Assembly: GCF_014066305.1 (NCBI RefSeq) | Contig: NW_023501036.1 | Coordinates: forward strand, 1,685,501-1,749,500 | DNA length: 64,000 bases | Reading direction: 5' to 3' | Origin: Letharia columbiana | Lineage: Eukaryota; Ascomycota; Lecanoromycetes; Lecanorales; Parmeliaceae | In this document: in pieces, positions 11,532-22,217 of the stretch | Layout: the number at the start of each line of letters is the position of its first letter | Position numbering within the stretch: position 1 is the stretch's first letter | Notes under the pieces: generated by a model | Databases searched by the model: none | What the model saw: the letters and a program-made list of their open reading frames with translations, nothing else | What the model was told of the DNA's origin: nothing | Translations under genes and position numbers: made by a program

Positions 11532-12409
11532 GCTGCAATAACAAAGAAAACCGGACCGTATGCCAGCTCTGAACATTGCCTCTAGGTGGGTATATGCCCA
11601 AGGACCATGCCTCTCTTGAGAACCTTCCTCGTGTTATCCGGAACATTGCCTTTGAATGGGCAATGCTTCTTCAGACCACACTTTTCTTTGGGAATGCTTG
11701 AGCGATTGGTCCTGTCCTCATGGCCACCTTCGATGGCCCTGTTGTGGACCGTTTCGCCAAGAATCTTGCCTTCGCTAGCTCCTAAATCAAGTTTGACCTT
11801 TGCCTTCATTCACCTTAGAGATACCTGCTTCGGTGTCTATTTTAGCTCAATCGAATTGCAGTCAACCCAAAATCTGCCTTTCGGTCAGACTATGCATCCT
11901 TAAATTGCCTATTTCGGTCGTGTCAGCCCACTGTTTTGAATAGATTGCTGCAGCTTGCGGCCCACCGTTTTCCATTTCCTAAGCTTTTAATTATGGTTTG
12001 GCCCAAGGAAACAGTCGGATCATCCGGAGCTAATCGTTGTTAGCGGAATCAGTCCCGGCGCGGCCCTTAGAGCTGGCCTTTGAGTTTGATATAGTCGTTT
12101 TTAGTTTTTCGACTTTTCACAAATCATATCGACTTCAACCGACGGTCACATTTCCAGCGAGGTTCAACATGAAGAGATGATGTACTATCGTGTATGTTCG
12201 AGGTTGTGACTTCCTCTACCTTGCACTACACCCAAGAGAATTTTTCAAGGTGTGCTATATGCACGGTCCACTTGGTCGTGACTCACGGTCTTGACTTATG
12301 GGCTTGACTCATGAGCTTGACATGGTATATCTATAGCACACATATACACTCCATAGAATAACCAATCGATTGCTCAAGAATAAGAAATACTGCTCGCAAC
12401 CCACTCACG
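11532..12409. other. Intergenic, no gene seen
   Basis: No domain or splice-consistent frame is recognisable. At about 12275-12325 a short imperfect repeat of a cttgact(c/t)a unit occurs three times, just upstream of the dienelactone hydrolase relic; it could be former promoter DNA. Confidence 0.5.
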
Positions 12410-13104
12410 ATGGCAGGAGTAGGTGAAGAATGCTTTACATTGCCAGCAGTGACAACATCCAATTACACACCCAAGGGTAAATTGAAAATTTCGCCGGCTT
12501 AAAGACATATGTCATCTCCTCTACCTCACCAACTCGTGGTCTAGTCGCCGCATGCGATGTCTTCGGCTTCCATCCATCAATTAGCCAAGGCGCAGAGCTG
12601 CTGGCCGATGCTGTCGTCTCAATGCCGGATTTCCTTCAGGGCGGACTCCCTCTTGACGCCCACCCAGCAGATACAGAGGAGAAGAGAAGCATTCTGATGC
12701 ACTTCATAAAAACAGAGCAGACCCGCCACGGCATACAGCGAAGCTTCTTGATATCCAAAGGAAGCAGAGGAGAAATGGCCTAGCATCAAAGGCTGGGGTG
12801 CCTACGGCTTTCGTTGGGGAGGAAAAGCTCACTGCACTTGCTTCTGGTCCTGGCACACCGTTCAAAGCTGCGGGAAGTACTTCATAGCCAAGGAGGACGC
12901 TGAGAAGTTGACGATCTCTTACATTTGCTTGTTCTCGAGTCAGGATGTTCACTGGTGTAGATGGCGGAGTATGGGAAGGCATTGAGGACAGGAAAGGGGA
13001 ATGAGGTTGAGAACTATGCTCCTATGCAGCATGGCTGGATGGTAGCAAGAGCGGACCTTAAGAAACAAGATGGGTTGAAGGAGTTTGCGAGGGGGTACTC
13101 GTAA
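12410..13104 (+). pseudogene. Decayed dienelactone hydrolase family gene
   Basis: Fragments of one alpha/beta-hydrolase of the dienelactone hydrolase family appear in order but in different frames. They are an N-terminal piece after 12480 (GLKTYVISSTSPTRGLVAACDVFGFHP..QGAELLAD then VVSMPDFLQGG), a central piece (WPSIKGWGAYGFRWGGKA, where the family has G-x-C-x-G-G; the nucleophile position now reads Arg-Trp instead of Cys-Trp) and a C-terminal piece (YAPMQHGWMVARADL..FARGYS, matching the catalytic His region). Stops and frame changes lie between them around 12780 and 12900-12960. The gene once encoded a ~250-residue cytosolic hydrolase; it cannot now. Homology is by recognition of motifs only. 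Confidence 0.75.
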
Positions 13105-13623
13105 GCAGGTGGCGAACTTTTTTGCGAAGCATCTCTAACACTTTCTCGGACCCGAGAGACCAAATTAGATCACAAAGACGAAAGTTTCGTCATCAGTCTT
13201 TGGCACTGCGTGACTGAACTGCGCGATTGGTTGTAAGATCACACGAACGGAGGATGTCGACGTCTGGAACAGAGGTGTGTCTCAGGATTCGGGTCCAAGC
13301 CATCCCAGCAGCCTTCTCTTGGTAGTCAACCGCCTTCGTGAAAGGTTGGGGGGGTGGAAACGTGCTGGTCGGATTGAAACGGTACCAAACGGTACTAGCG
13401 TAGCACAGACATCTGTCTTTCTTTAACACACTCCGTGGTTTCACACTCAACAGCTTACGACCCGGGCGCAGCTTCAACTGCAGGCAACATCATCATCACC
13501 ATCCTTATCATCATCTTCTTCATCTCCATCATCATCAACAGGAAATAATATCATTCCTACTTTGCTTTCCATCTCTCCTCTCATTTGCATCGACTACTAA
13601 GATCATCCGACCATATCCCAGAC
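13105..13623. other. Intergenic with CAT-rich microsatellite
   Basis: Contains a CAT/CTT simple repeat at about 13488-13560. Nothing else is recognised. Confidence 0.55.
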
Positions 13624-14459
13624 ATGGCGGCCAATACAAGCAAAGACCAGCCGCCTGCATACACAAACAAACCAGGACGATCACGGATTGCCGACCGGTG
13701 ACATCGCAGGACCTTCCACAACCCTAGCTCGCAAAACTTATCACTCGACCCGCGCCTCAATGCTCTCGCATGCCGTCTCTCGAGGCAAATGTACGACACT
13801 CGAATACCTTGAACTCACGTTCTCGGTCATGGTTCTCTACCAGGGCAGTCTCGAGCCTGTTGTCCTTGCAATCGACGAGGATTATGACACGTTACTCCAG
13901 GACTTCCACCACATATTCGTCAATCCAAAGATAAAGGAGAGGATGAAGAGAGAAAACACAAGGATGGGATTGATGGAGATTGTCTGGTGGAAGAAGTGGG
14001 GCGGAGGCGCGCTGCCGCCGTATGACTCTCTGGTGACGTGTGGCAACATTATTGCTATGTTACGGCATCTGAAGTCCAAGAATGGCATGGACTACATTTC
14101 TATCCACTGGCTTTGGTCCCGGTTCCTCACGCTGCTCTTCCTTTCTTTGTTTTCTGGGTTATCCGTGCTTGCTATTTGGTCAACACTGTCCGGATCCATC
14201 TCACACCGACTATCACAACACTCTGCGATCATGCAGGTTGGACAAGGAAGAGGTTTTTCCTATCTGGGTTAGCAAGCAATTCTGTGCTGGCGTCCATTTC
14301 TCACCTACGCACCACTACGAAGCACAACAACCCAATCAGGAACTCCATATCAAGGGCGAAAGGCCCGTCATAGCGTATGTCACTGTACATACAGACCATG
14401 AAAGAAAGCTTCATCCCTGGTCATGTGCCATAACATTGTGCAAGCCGTTTCTCAATTGA
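13624..14459 (+). CDS. Hypothetical protein, frame disrupted or multi-exon
   Basis: Not recognised. An ATG at 13624 opens MAANTSKDQPPAYTNKPG and stops at about 13699, while an overlapping frame from 13688 runs for ~190 codons (LPTGDIAGPST.., YLELTFSVMVLYQGSLEPVV, IVWWKKWGGGALPPYDSLV). After about 14235 a third frame looks protein-like (LDKEEVFPIWVSKQFCAGVHF.., ERPVIAYVTVHTDH). An intron ending at the cag near 14238 could link the last two. The first junction has no credible intron, so a frameshift or a different start is needed. Function is unknown, and the whole could be a degenerate gene. Confidence 0.35.
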
Positions 14460-15091
14460 GCGCTGAAACAGCCTACGTAGAGGCTGATGGACCTTCGAAA
14501 GGGTATCTAAAACTTGAGTCCTTCTTTGGAAAAATCTTGCAGAGGGGTAGCTGTAGTAGTAAAAGTGCTACCGCAACGAGTCTTCGCCCATAGTAAGCCA
14601 CCACTGCTGAGATAGCATCTACGGACTGCCAAAGGCAGAAGTCCATCCAAAGCGTGACGAATAGCGAAGGGAAGGCAGGCAAGCTGCCAGAACAGGTGGC
14701 AATCGTTGATGTTGACTTTAACCACATTTCAGGACATCTGAGGCATCAAAGCGACGCTCTTAACAATGGGCGAATAGAAGCAGTATCAAAAGGAGCACAC
14801 TGTAGATGACAACATTATATATTCGCATTCATCTTTTCCTTAGCAGCGCACCAGAGTGCCTCAAACCTTGGCGTCTTGGCACCCTGCCCCAAGCGGCGAG
14901 GCGACGACACTGTTCCGCCGCACTGGCGGCACACCTCACATCAGACACCCAGCGCAGCATCCTCGAGCCCATCTCACGATCTTTACCATCGATAACCTCG
15001 GCCCCAGCCAACTGACCGCAACTCCATCCCCGTTGGCGCTCGCCATCCCCTTATCTACCACCTCGCCCATCATCATCATCGATTCGTCACC
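14460..15091. other. Intergenic, includes 5' region of V-ATPase subunit f gene
   Basis: No gene recognised. The last ~100 bases are C/T-rich and lead into the subunit f start codon, as is common for fungal housekeeping promoters. Confidence 0.5.
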
Positions 15092-15619
15092 ATGAAGCCC
15101 GTCGTTTCCGCCCTCAACGCGTGGAGCTGGTGAGCCTGATCTACTTCCAGCTATTGAGACCAGGATGGGACTGATCGTGGATCGCGACACAGCGTTGTCG
15201 TCTCCGTTTTCGCAATCGTGATCCTTTCTATCATCGGCGGTTTATTCAGCGTATGTCGCCCGCGGGAGCCGGCTTCCCCAGCTCTGTTGCAGACACATGC
15301 CAGTGCCCCGAGATGGATACAGATGCTGATAATGGTGTTTTTTCTAGGTGGGCCACCATAGCATGATGGGCAGCACGAAGGACCCAGCGGACGGAAAAGC
15401 GGTGGCTGGCTCGGTTTTTGCGGCCGTGGTTGTCTACGCGGTATGCTACACTCCGGCGGAGCTTTCGAATGGGGCTTCGGTTCTGGAACATGATCTGCTC
15501 CAGTGGATAAGAAGTAAGCTGATAGGTCGGGTCTAACATAGGTCTTCCTCGTTTTCTGCGGATTCCAGGCATATTTACATGTACGGCAAAGCAAGAGGGG
15601 TGCTATAACACTGAATTAG
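15092..15619 (+). CDS. V-type ATPase Vo subunit f (RNase K-like / YPR170W-B family)
   Basis: Small membrane subunit of the vacuolar proton pump Vo sector, found structurally in the yeast enzyme. Four exons (15092-15129, 15193-15250, 15348-15440, 15542-15619) join to 88 residues, close to the yeast protein's 85. The match is clear: MKPVVSALNAWSW at the start, first membrane helix VVVSVFAIVILSIIGGLF, the lumenal loop GHHSMMGSTKDPADGKAVA, second helix FAAVVVYAVFLVFCGFQAYL, and a short basic tail. Three introns of 63, 97 and 101 bases in 88 codons make it very intron-dense. All junctions are phase-consistent GT-AG. Confidence 0.92.
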
Positions 15620-16077
15620 AGGCGTGGGAGGATTACATGAGTGTGCGATTTTGAGGTGTAGGAGTCGGCGTTCTCAAGGCTATGTGGTTTCTAGAATGAC
15701 CCTCTATCGACGTAGCCCGTTGGACGAAAGTCTGTGGGATTGGCTCAGAGAACTGGACATATGGAACAAATATGCTTAGACTGCTCGTCTATGCTCCAGG
15801 TTCTGCGTGCTTATGCACGTTCCTATGCTCCATTCGCCTCGCTATGCCAGATTCCGATTCCAGGAATGCCTTGATAACCGAACTCCAGCGACGCACTAAC
15901 TCCAGCCGAAGCTCATGATGCGTCATTCGTCTTCGCATTTATAATACTTTCAACGGTCATACCAGTCGTCGATTTCGTCGCTGTCGTCTGTGCTCTCCTT
16001 TTTCTCTAGCATCTTTGACGCATAGGGACCGTCGAGTGTACATTGGGTTGTAGGCTTTTCATCGTCAATACGCAATC
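15620..16077. other. Convergent 3' region, no gene seen
   Basis: Lies between the 3' ends of the subunit f gene and ELP3 and is presumably terminator/UTR DNA. No gene or repeat is recognised. Confidence 0.5.
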
Positions 16078-17941
16078 TCAATCGTTGTCATCATTGCTGT
16101 CGTCCTCTTGCATCCCACCTCCAAGGATCTTACTCATATATGGCTGTCCTTAATCAGTGATTACTTCATTCACGTTTAAAAAAAGGACTTACTCCATCGA
16201 GGGTATATCCGAGCTTCCCGTAGTAAGATCGTACACCAACGCCAGAAATTACACTGATCTTTTGACTCCCGTGCTCGTCTCTCGCAATCCTTTCTGCCTC
16301 CTCCATCAGTAAAGTTCCGTATCCTTGATGCTGGAACTTCCTAGGATCTCTCGAATGCACTGGCACCGCCAAGCCGTACACATGCAGCTCCCTTACCAGA
16401 CTGGTAGGTTGAGATTTCAGTTCCGGTCGGAACGTATGCGTGCTACTGCACTTTCGCAGTCGTAGCAGTGCAATCAAAATATCTTGCTTCGGATCCTCAT
16501 AAGCTAGGAATGTCTCCCAACCTCCGTTGGCAGCGTAGTCTCTTCGTACTAGCTCGACCTGAGAAGGGCGAATCTTGTTCTTGACCTCGTTGATGCCTAC
16601 CTCGCGTGTTCGGACGTCTCGGCAGGTAGTGCCAAAGTCCTTCATGCGACTCAATGCGAGTTCTCGAAGATTCCCATTCTCGACACCAGACGTTACCAAG
16701 GGCATTGGAATGTCTCGCTGGACTCGGTATATTCGGGTCCATGGGGGTACGAGGGCTAGAATCCTAGCTACCAGGTCTATTAGTGCGTTAGGGGTGTAGT
16801 TCTTGTATCTTCCTGTCCGCCATAGCTCGTACAGTCCGGTGCCGCGAATTACCAAGGTCGGGTAGATCTTGAGACCGTCGGTACGGAAGTCTGGGTTCTC
16901 GAAGTATTCTCGGAATTGATCAAGGTCCCGCTCCATACCCACATTTGGCAAATCAGGCATCATATGGCTGACGACTTTGAAACCTGCATCCTTTGCCAAC
17001 TTGAATGTCTCTGCTACCGATGCAACAGTGTGGCCTCTGTTGGTATCTCTCGCAACGTCCTCATAGAGTGATTGAACACCAATCTCCAGCCGTGTGCACC
17101 CGTACCGAAGCATACTGCTCAGATGCGGGTCCAAACAGTAATCAGGCCTGGTCTCAATCGTAATTCCAACACACTTGATGTTGCTCATTTCTCCAGCTTC
17201 CACGGCTTCATCCACATTACGCCCTTGATACCCACTCAGTGCATTGTGCAATTGTGATATGAATTCGTCTCGGTAATCCTCCGGTAATGACATGAAAGTA
17301 CCTCCCATTATTATGTACTCGACCTTGTCCACACTGTGCCCTAGTGACTTGATCTGATCCACTCGGCCACGAGCCTGCTCAAATGGATCATAGCGAGCTC
17401 GTATTGCCCGCATTGACGTTGGCTCGTAGCCAGTATATGACTGTGTGGAGTACTCAAAATCCGAATCAGGACCACCAGGACAGTAGACGCAGATATTGCC
17501 AGTATAAGCAATGTGTGGACAACGATGGGGCTTGCACATGACTGCCACAACTGCAATACCAGACGACGTCCGTATTGGCTTCGCGATCAGCTTTGGAAGA
17601 ATGTATTTCTTGTAATGTTCGGGCACAGCTGCGATTATAGCTGTTAATGGAGGCTGGTTGCTTAGCCTATGTTTCTTTGCCATTTGACCTCTCAGACTGT
17701 TTAAATTGAGGTCTTTCTTTGGGGCCGTGTCATCTTGCTGGGCTTCATGATCCTGTATCAAAGCACTAGCAATGTCGGAGCACGCCCGCATGTACCGCTC
17801 GTTTTCTGGCGGTAGCTTCTCATTTTTGGATAGCTTGACCTTGGTTACCGCCGGAGCGGTCATAGTCTCTGTGGGCATGATGTCTTGAGGGGCTCGAGGC
17901 CGTGAAGTTGAGAATGAGTCGTGGCGACTTGATTTTCGCAT
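16078..17941 (-). CDS. ELP3: Elongator catalytic subunit Elp3
   Basis: Catalytic subunit of Elongator, which installs 5-carboxymethyl groups on wobble uridine of tRNAs using acetyl-CoA and S-adenosylmethionine. Exons 17941-16193 and 16143-16078 give 604 residues. The radical-SAM iron-sulfur cysteines are at about 136, 141, 151 and 154 ([18 protein letters not shown]). Further family blocks are [69 protein letters not shown] and [11 protein letters not shown]. The C-terminal GNAT acetyltransferase domain has [18 protein letters not shown] and [11 protein letters not shown]. The 49-base last intron was placed because read-through would replace the conserved LDG-PYMSK ending. The tail after PYMSK is extended and acidic. 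The frame is intact and strongly conserved. Confidence 0.98.
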
Positions 17942-18080
17942 GGTTTTATGCAGGGTTCAGATTGTGAGGGAACCGCTAGCGCGCCGTTGGACCTTCACTG
18001 CGAGGGACCCCATCTTTCCTTACCTGATACACCTATTATCCTAGGTACCTGTTGGTCTTGCTATTCGCCATCTCGTAGCG
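17942..18080. promoter_or_regulatory. Shared divergent promoter ELP3/LSC1
   Basis: 139 bases between the two start codons serve both genes. No distinctive motif is identified. Confidence 0.5.
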
Positions 18081-19306
18081 ATGCAGGTATTCAGCCGCCG
18101 TACGGCTGGCGCCTTGCAAGCTGCTGCCAGGAGGCAGGGTTACTCAACTGCAACTTCAGGATATGCCTCAACAGCAGAGAACCTTCGCATAAACAAAGAA
18201 ACCAAAGTCATCTTCCAAGGCTTCACTGGCAAGCAAGGAAGGTGTGTCATCGGGAATGTCAAATTGGCTCTAGTGTCTGCTAACAGTCGCACAGCTTCCA
18301 CGCCCAACAGGCGATCGATTACGGTATTGACTACATTTAAATTTGGGACAGAACATGGGATTGACGGGGGGACAGGAACAAATGTCGTCGGTGGTACAAA
18401 TCCAAAGAAAGCCGGAGAGACACATCTGGGAAAACCGGTGTTTGCCAAAGTCAGCGATGCTATCAAAGAGACAGGAGCAACTGCATCCGCGATCTTCGTC
18501 CCGTGAGGAACCTTTTTGGATTCTATCTATACTCTATGCAGCGATCATAAGACTGTGATAGTCACTGACAACACATCAGGCCGCCATTGGCCGCCGCAGG
18601 TATCGAAGAAGCTATCGAAGCAGAGATGCCCCTTATTGTCTGCATTACTGAAGGAATTCCCCAACATGATATGGTCCGCATCACCGACATCCTGAAAACC
18701 CAAGGCAAAACCAGATTGGTAGGACCCAATTGTCCCGGTATAATAGCTCCGGGCCAATGCAAGATTGGGATCATGCCAGGCTTCATCCACAAACGAGGAC
18801 GAATAGGTATTGTCTCACGGTCTGGTACTCTCACATATGAGGCCGTCAATCAGACAACACAGGCTGGCCTTGGTCAATCGCTTGTCGTTGGTATTGGAGG
18901 GGATCCTTTTTCAGGCACAAACTTCATCGACTGCCTCAAAGTGTTCTTGGAGGATGAGGAGACAGAGGGTATAATCATGATTGGCGAGATTGGCGGGTCT
19001 GCCGAGGAAGATGCTGCAGACTTCTTGAAAGCAAATAACACATCAAACAAGCCTGCTGTAAGTTTCATTGCAGGTATATCCGCACCACCGGGGAGGAGAA
19101 TGGGCCACGCAGGTAGGTTGATTCTCTATCTCTAACCCTCATAATCCATACTTACCCTACTATCAGGTGCTATCGTGAGCGGAGGTAAAGGAGGCGCAGA
19201 TTCGAAGATATCTGCATTGGAGGCTGCTGGGGTCATCGTTGAGCGCAGTCCAGCCGCTCTCGGCAAAACATTGCATGCTGAGTTTGTAAAGCGAGATCTG
19301 ATTTGA
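18081..19306 (+). CDS. LSC1: Succinyl-CoA ligase alpha subunit, mitochondrial
   Basis: TCA-cycle enzyme interconverting succinyl-CoA and succinate with nucleotide triphosphate formation, acting in the mitochondrial matrix with a beta subunit. Five exons (18081-18241, 18295-18323, 18376-18502, 18580-19112, 19167-19306) join in frame to 329 residues. The N-terminus [20 protein letters not shown] is a typical arginine-rich matrix presequence. CoA-binding fold: [22 protein letters not shown] (the last part encoded by a 29-base exon), [18 protein letters not shown]. Ligase domain: [36 protein letters not shown], and [13 protein letters not shown] carrying the phosphorylated histidine of the HAGA motif ([11 protein letters not shown]). 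The frame is intact. Confidence 0.97.
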
Positions 19307-19638
19307 TTTTGGTGAGAAGAGCTTCCCCATTATTCCCTCCATTCGTCTCTCCTCGGCGTCCCTATCTATGTATCTAGCTAGCTGTTACGTCTTTCTCAAA
19401 CCTCCCATCCAGATACTGTACTGTCACGCCTTGCTCGATATACTGCGTAGACCCCGTTTCAACCATTCTGTTTAGGAAAATCGGTAAATTTAGATCAAGA
19501 GCAGTAAATGTCACGGAAGCAACATGCAATTGTAGGTTCGAATCTCATTGCTGAGCACAAATGCACAGTGCGGGCCTAGTGCAAGAACGTTTATCAAGGT
19601 TAGATCTGCATGAGCCTCCATCCACACCATCAATTAAG
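19307..19638. other. Short intergenic region
   Basis: LSC1 3' region and AP-2 mu promoter. A ggttcgaatct string near 19534 resembles a tRNA T-arm, but no tRNA folds around it. Confidence 0.5.
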
Positions 19639-21070
19639 ATGTTATCCGGGATTCTCATCTTCAACCAGAAAGGCGAGAATCTCATCTTCCGCGCCTTTCG
19701 AAATGATTGCCGTCCACGGCTCGCCGACGTCTTTCGCATCCAGGTTATCTCCAATGCACAAGTTCGCTCTCCGATCCTCACCCTCGGATCGACGACCTTC
19801 AGCCACGTCAAGCATGAGAACATATATCTGGTGGCGATAACCAAGAGCAATGCCAATGCGGCGCTGGTGTTCGAGTTCTTGTATCGACTGGTGGGGCTGG
19901 GGAGGGGCTACTTTGGGAAGTTCGATGAGGAAGCTGTGAAGAACAACTTTGTGCTGGTCTACGAGCTCTTGGATGGTGGGTGACTTCCACTGGAAGAAAT
20001 AGTCTACAGAATTAGGTGACTGATGTAGATTTCAGAGATCTTGGACTTCGGATATCCTCAAAATACGGAGACGGACACATTGAAGATGTATATAACTACG
20101 GAAGGTGTCAAGTCGGAACGAACAATGGAGGACTCGTCCAGAATCACAATGCAGGCTACGGGCGCCTTATCGTGGCGGCGATCAGATATAAGGTATCGAA
20201 AGAACGAAGCTTTCGTGGACGTCATAGAAGACGTGAATCTCTTGATGTCAGCTACAGGAACAGTCCTACGAGCGGATGTCAATGGCCAAATTGTCATGCG
20301 TGCCTATCTCTCCGGAACCCCCGAATGCAAGTTTGGGCTCAACGATCGGCTGCTGCTAGACGGCGACAGCCTCTCTGCGCCCTCAGGAAATACAGCAGGT
20401 ACTAAAGCTACGAAAGCAGCCGCAGGCAGTGTGACGCTTGAAGACTGTCAATTCCATCAATGCGTCAAGCTGGGCAAATTCGATGCAGACCGTATCATCT
20501 CTTTCGTACCGCCAGACGGCGAGTTCGAGCTCATGCGGTATCGAGCTACAGAGAACGTCAACCTGCCCTTCAAGGTCCACGCCATTGTCAATGAGGTCGG
20601 CAAGTCGAAGGTCGAGTATAGCATTGCCATCAAAGCCAACTACGGTAGCAAGCTCTTCGCTACTAATGTTGTAGTCCGGGTACCGACGCCGCTGAATGCT
20701 GCAAGGATTACGGAAAGGGTGTCCCAGGGCAAAGCTAAATATGAGCCAGAGCAAAACAACATTGTTTGGAAGATTCCAAGATTTTCAGGACAGAGCGAAT
20801 ACGTCCTTTCTGCAGAAGCGTCTTTGACTTCGATGACAAATCAGAAGACTTGGAGCAGGCCACCGTTGAGTTTGAGCTTTTCGCTTTTGATGTTCACGAG
20901 TTCGGGTTTATTGGTGCGGTATTTGAAGGTGTTTGAGAAGAGTAATTATGGGAGCGTGAAGTGGGTGCGGTATATGACAAGGGCTGGCAGCTATGAGATT
21001 AGGTACGTGCTAAGCTTGGACGCTGGCTATCATCTATGGGTATTTGAGCTAACATTTCTAAAGGTTCTAA
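19639..21070 (+). CDS. APM4: AP-2 clathrin adaptor complex mu subunit
   Basis: Medium chain of the AP-2 adaptor, which recognises YxxPhi-type cargo and phosphoinositides during clathrin endocytosis at the plasma membrane. Exons 19639-19975, 20036-21002 and 21064-21070 give 436 residues, the usual AP-2 mu length. The N-terminal longin part reads MLSGILIFNQKGENLIFRAFRND, then KHENIYLVAITKSNANAALVFEFLYRL and [26 protein letters not shown]. The mu-homology domain begins near residue 170 (WRRSDIRYRKNEAFVDVIEDVN) and continues with GLNDRLLL, FVPPDGEFELMRYR and VKWVRYMTRAGSYEIRF. The last exon holds only the end of the Arg codon, Phe and the stop. Upstream in-frame codons exist, but MLSGILIFN is the conserved start. 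Confidence 0.95.
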
Positions 21071-21628
21071 GAGGCCACCAAGAGTATCAGCATTGGGAAC
21101 TGTTGAGGCGTTGCATAGCGCGGTGTTGGCGGCATAGTAATTGCGAGGCTGGGCCGTATCTGTACAGTCAGTCTCACAACAATACACGTAGCATAGGCCT
21201 CGGGTCTGGGAGCGTGCGAAAGGCACAAGTATCACCGAAAAGAAACTACGTGTATTTCTTCTATTCACCTTGAAGAAAAGGATAGAAATGGAGGGACATA
21301 ACGTCTCAGATAGAAAGCTCTTCAATTATCATTCGCTTCCTAACGCGATCGCTATGCTGCAGAGGACCATTTCTTCCTGATGATGCCTCACGATCGTCCG
21401 CAACATGTTTAATGCAAGAACACCCATGATCTGCTCGACTATGGCTTGACACGCTCCTGTCCTTTCCTCCACTACGCCCTTTGGATACCCCGATCTCCTT
21501 CCATTGACATTGCCTCCGAACAAATCCGTTCGTTCGGTGTAAGTGGATGAGATCGCTCGAGGTGTGTGTGGTATTGCCGGCGAGATGTTTAGGAGAGTCG
21601 TAGAGCGTAGATCGAGTAGGTGGTGTGT
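21071..21628. other. Convergent 3' region of AP-2 mu and eL41
   Basis: No independent gene is supported. A 129-codon minus-strand open frame (21306-21695) overlaps the eL41 intron and 3' UTR and shows no domain. Confidence 0.5.
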
Positions 21629-21796
21629 TTACTTGCTGTAGGGGGAGACAGATGTTAGCACGTGCACCATCAATTGAAGCTGCAGTGGCAGCCACAAAGA
21701 CAGCTAGAGGAGAGGGAGATCATACCTGCGAGCTCTCGTCTTTCTTCTCTTACGCTTGAGGCGTCGGACACGCTTCTTCCTCCACTTCGCTCTCAT
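21629..21796 (-). CDS. RPL41: 60S ribosomal protein eL41 (25 residues)
   Basis: The smallest ribosomal protein, located at the subunit interface. Exon 21796-21726 encodes MRAKWRKKRVRRLKRKRRK and continues TRAR; after a 90-base intron (21725-21636) exon 21635-21629 supplies the end of a Ser codon, Lys and the stop. The product is 25 residues, exactly the eukaryotic length, with Thr where most species have Met at position 20. The 5' UTR probably also has an intron: a gtaagt donor lies about 130 bases upstream and a ctag acceptor just before the start codon. The gene is far below normal ORF-calling size limits and is easily missed. Confidence 0.95.
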
Positions 21797-22217
21797 GGTC
21801 AACAACTAGGTGATCTAGCAAAAATCGTGACCGTTAGCAAGTGATCCAAGATGAACAACGACGGTGTCTGACTAAAGAATACCCATTGACGAAGCTAAAG
21901 GGTTAACCAAGCTTGGAAAGGACACTTACTCGTTGTTGAGATGAGGGTTGATGGTGATGAAAGAAGAGGTTCGAGTGAAACTGGCATAATATGTGCGGGG
22001 ACTTTGACGCTAACGGCTCGCGAAAATTCTTGGCGCCAAGCCCAGAGACAGTCCGAGGGTCCCCTCGGTCAATGTTATACCTAGCTTCGATTGCCTTGCT
22101 TGGACCTCAACATCGACGCGTCCTTGCTCTTCCCCATCGCCTTCTTTGTACACGGTTTTAAACCCATTTGCATGCTCACTGTACCCGCTTGCCCGCTTGC
22201 GGCTGGAGCTTGGAACC
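21797..22217. promoter_or_regulatory. Divergent region between eL41 and the FHA kinase
   Basis: Holds the eL41 5' UTR with its likely intron (about 21806-21930 on the minus strand) and the upstream region of the FHA-kinase gene. No other gene is seen. Confidence 0.5.

Noticed and set aside
19500..19560. tRNA-like T-arm string ggttcgaatct
   Set aside because: The flanking bases do not form a T stem, and no A box, anticodon arm or acceptor stem is found.
21306..21695. 129-codon minus-strand open frame
   Set aside because: It overlaps the eL41 intron and 3' region; the real gene there is the split eL41.
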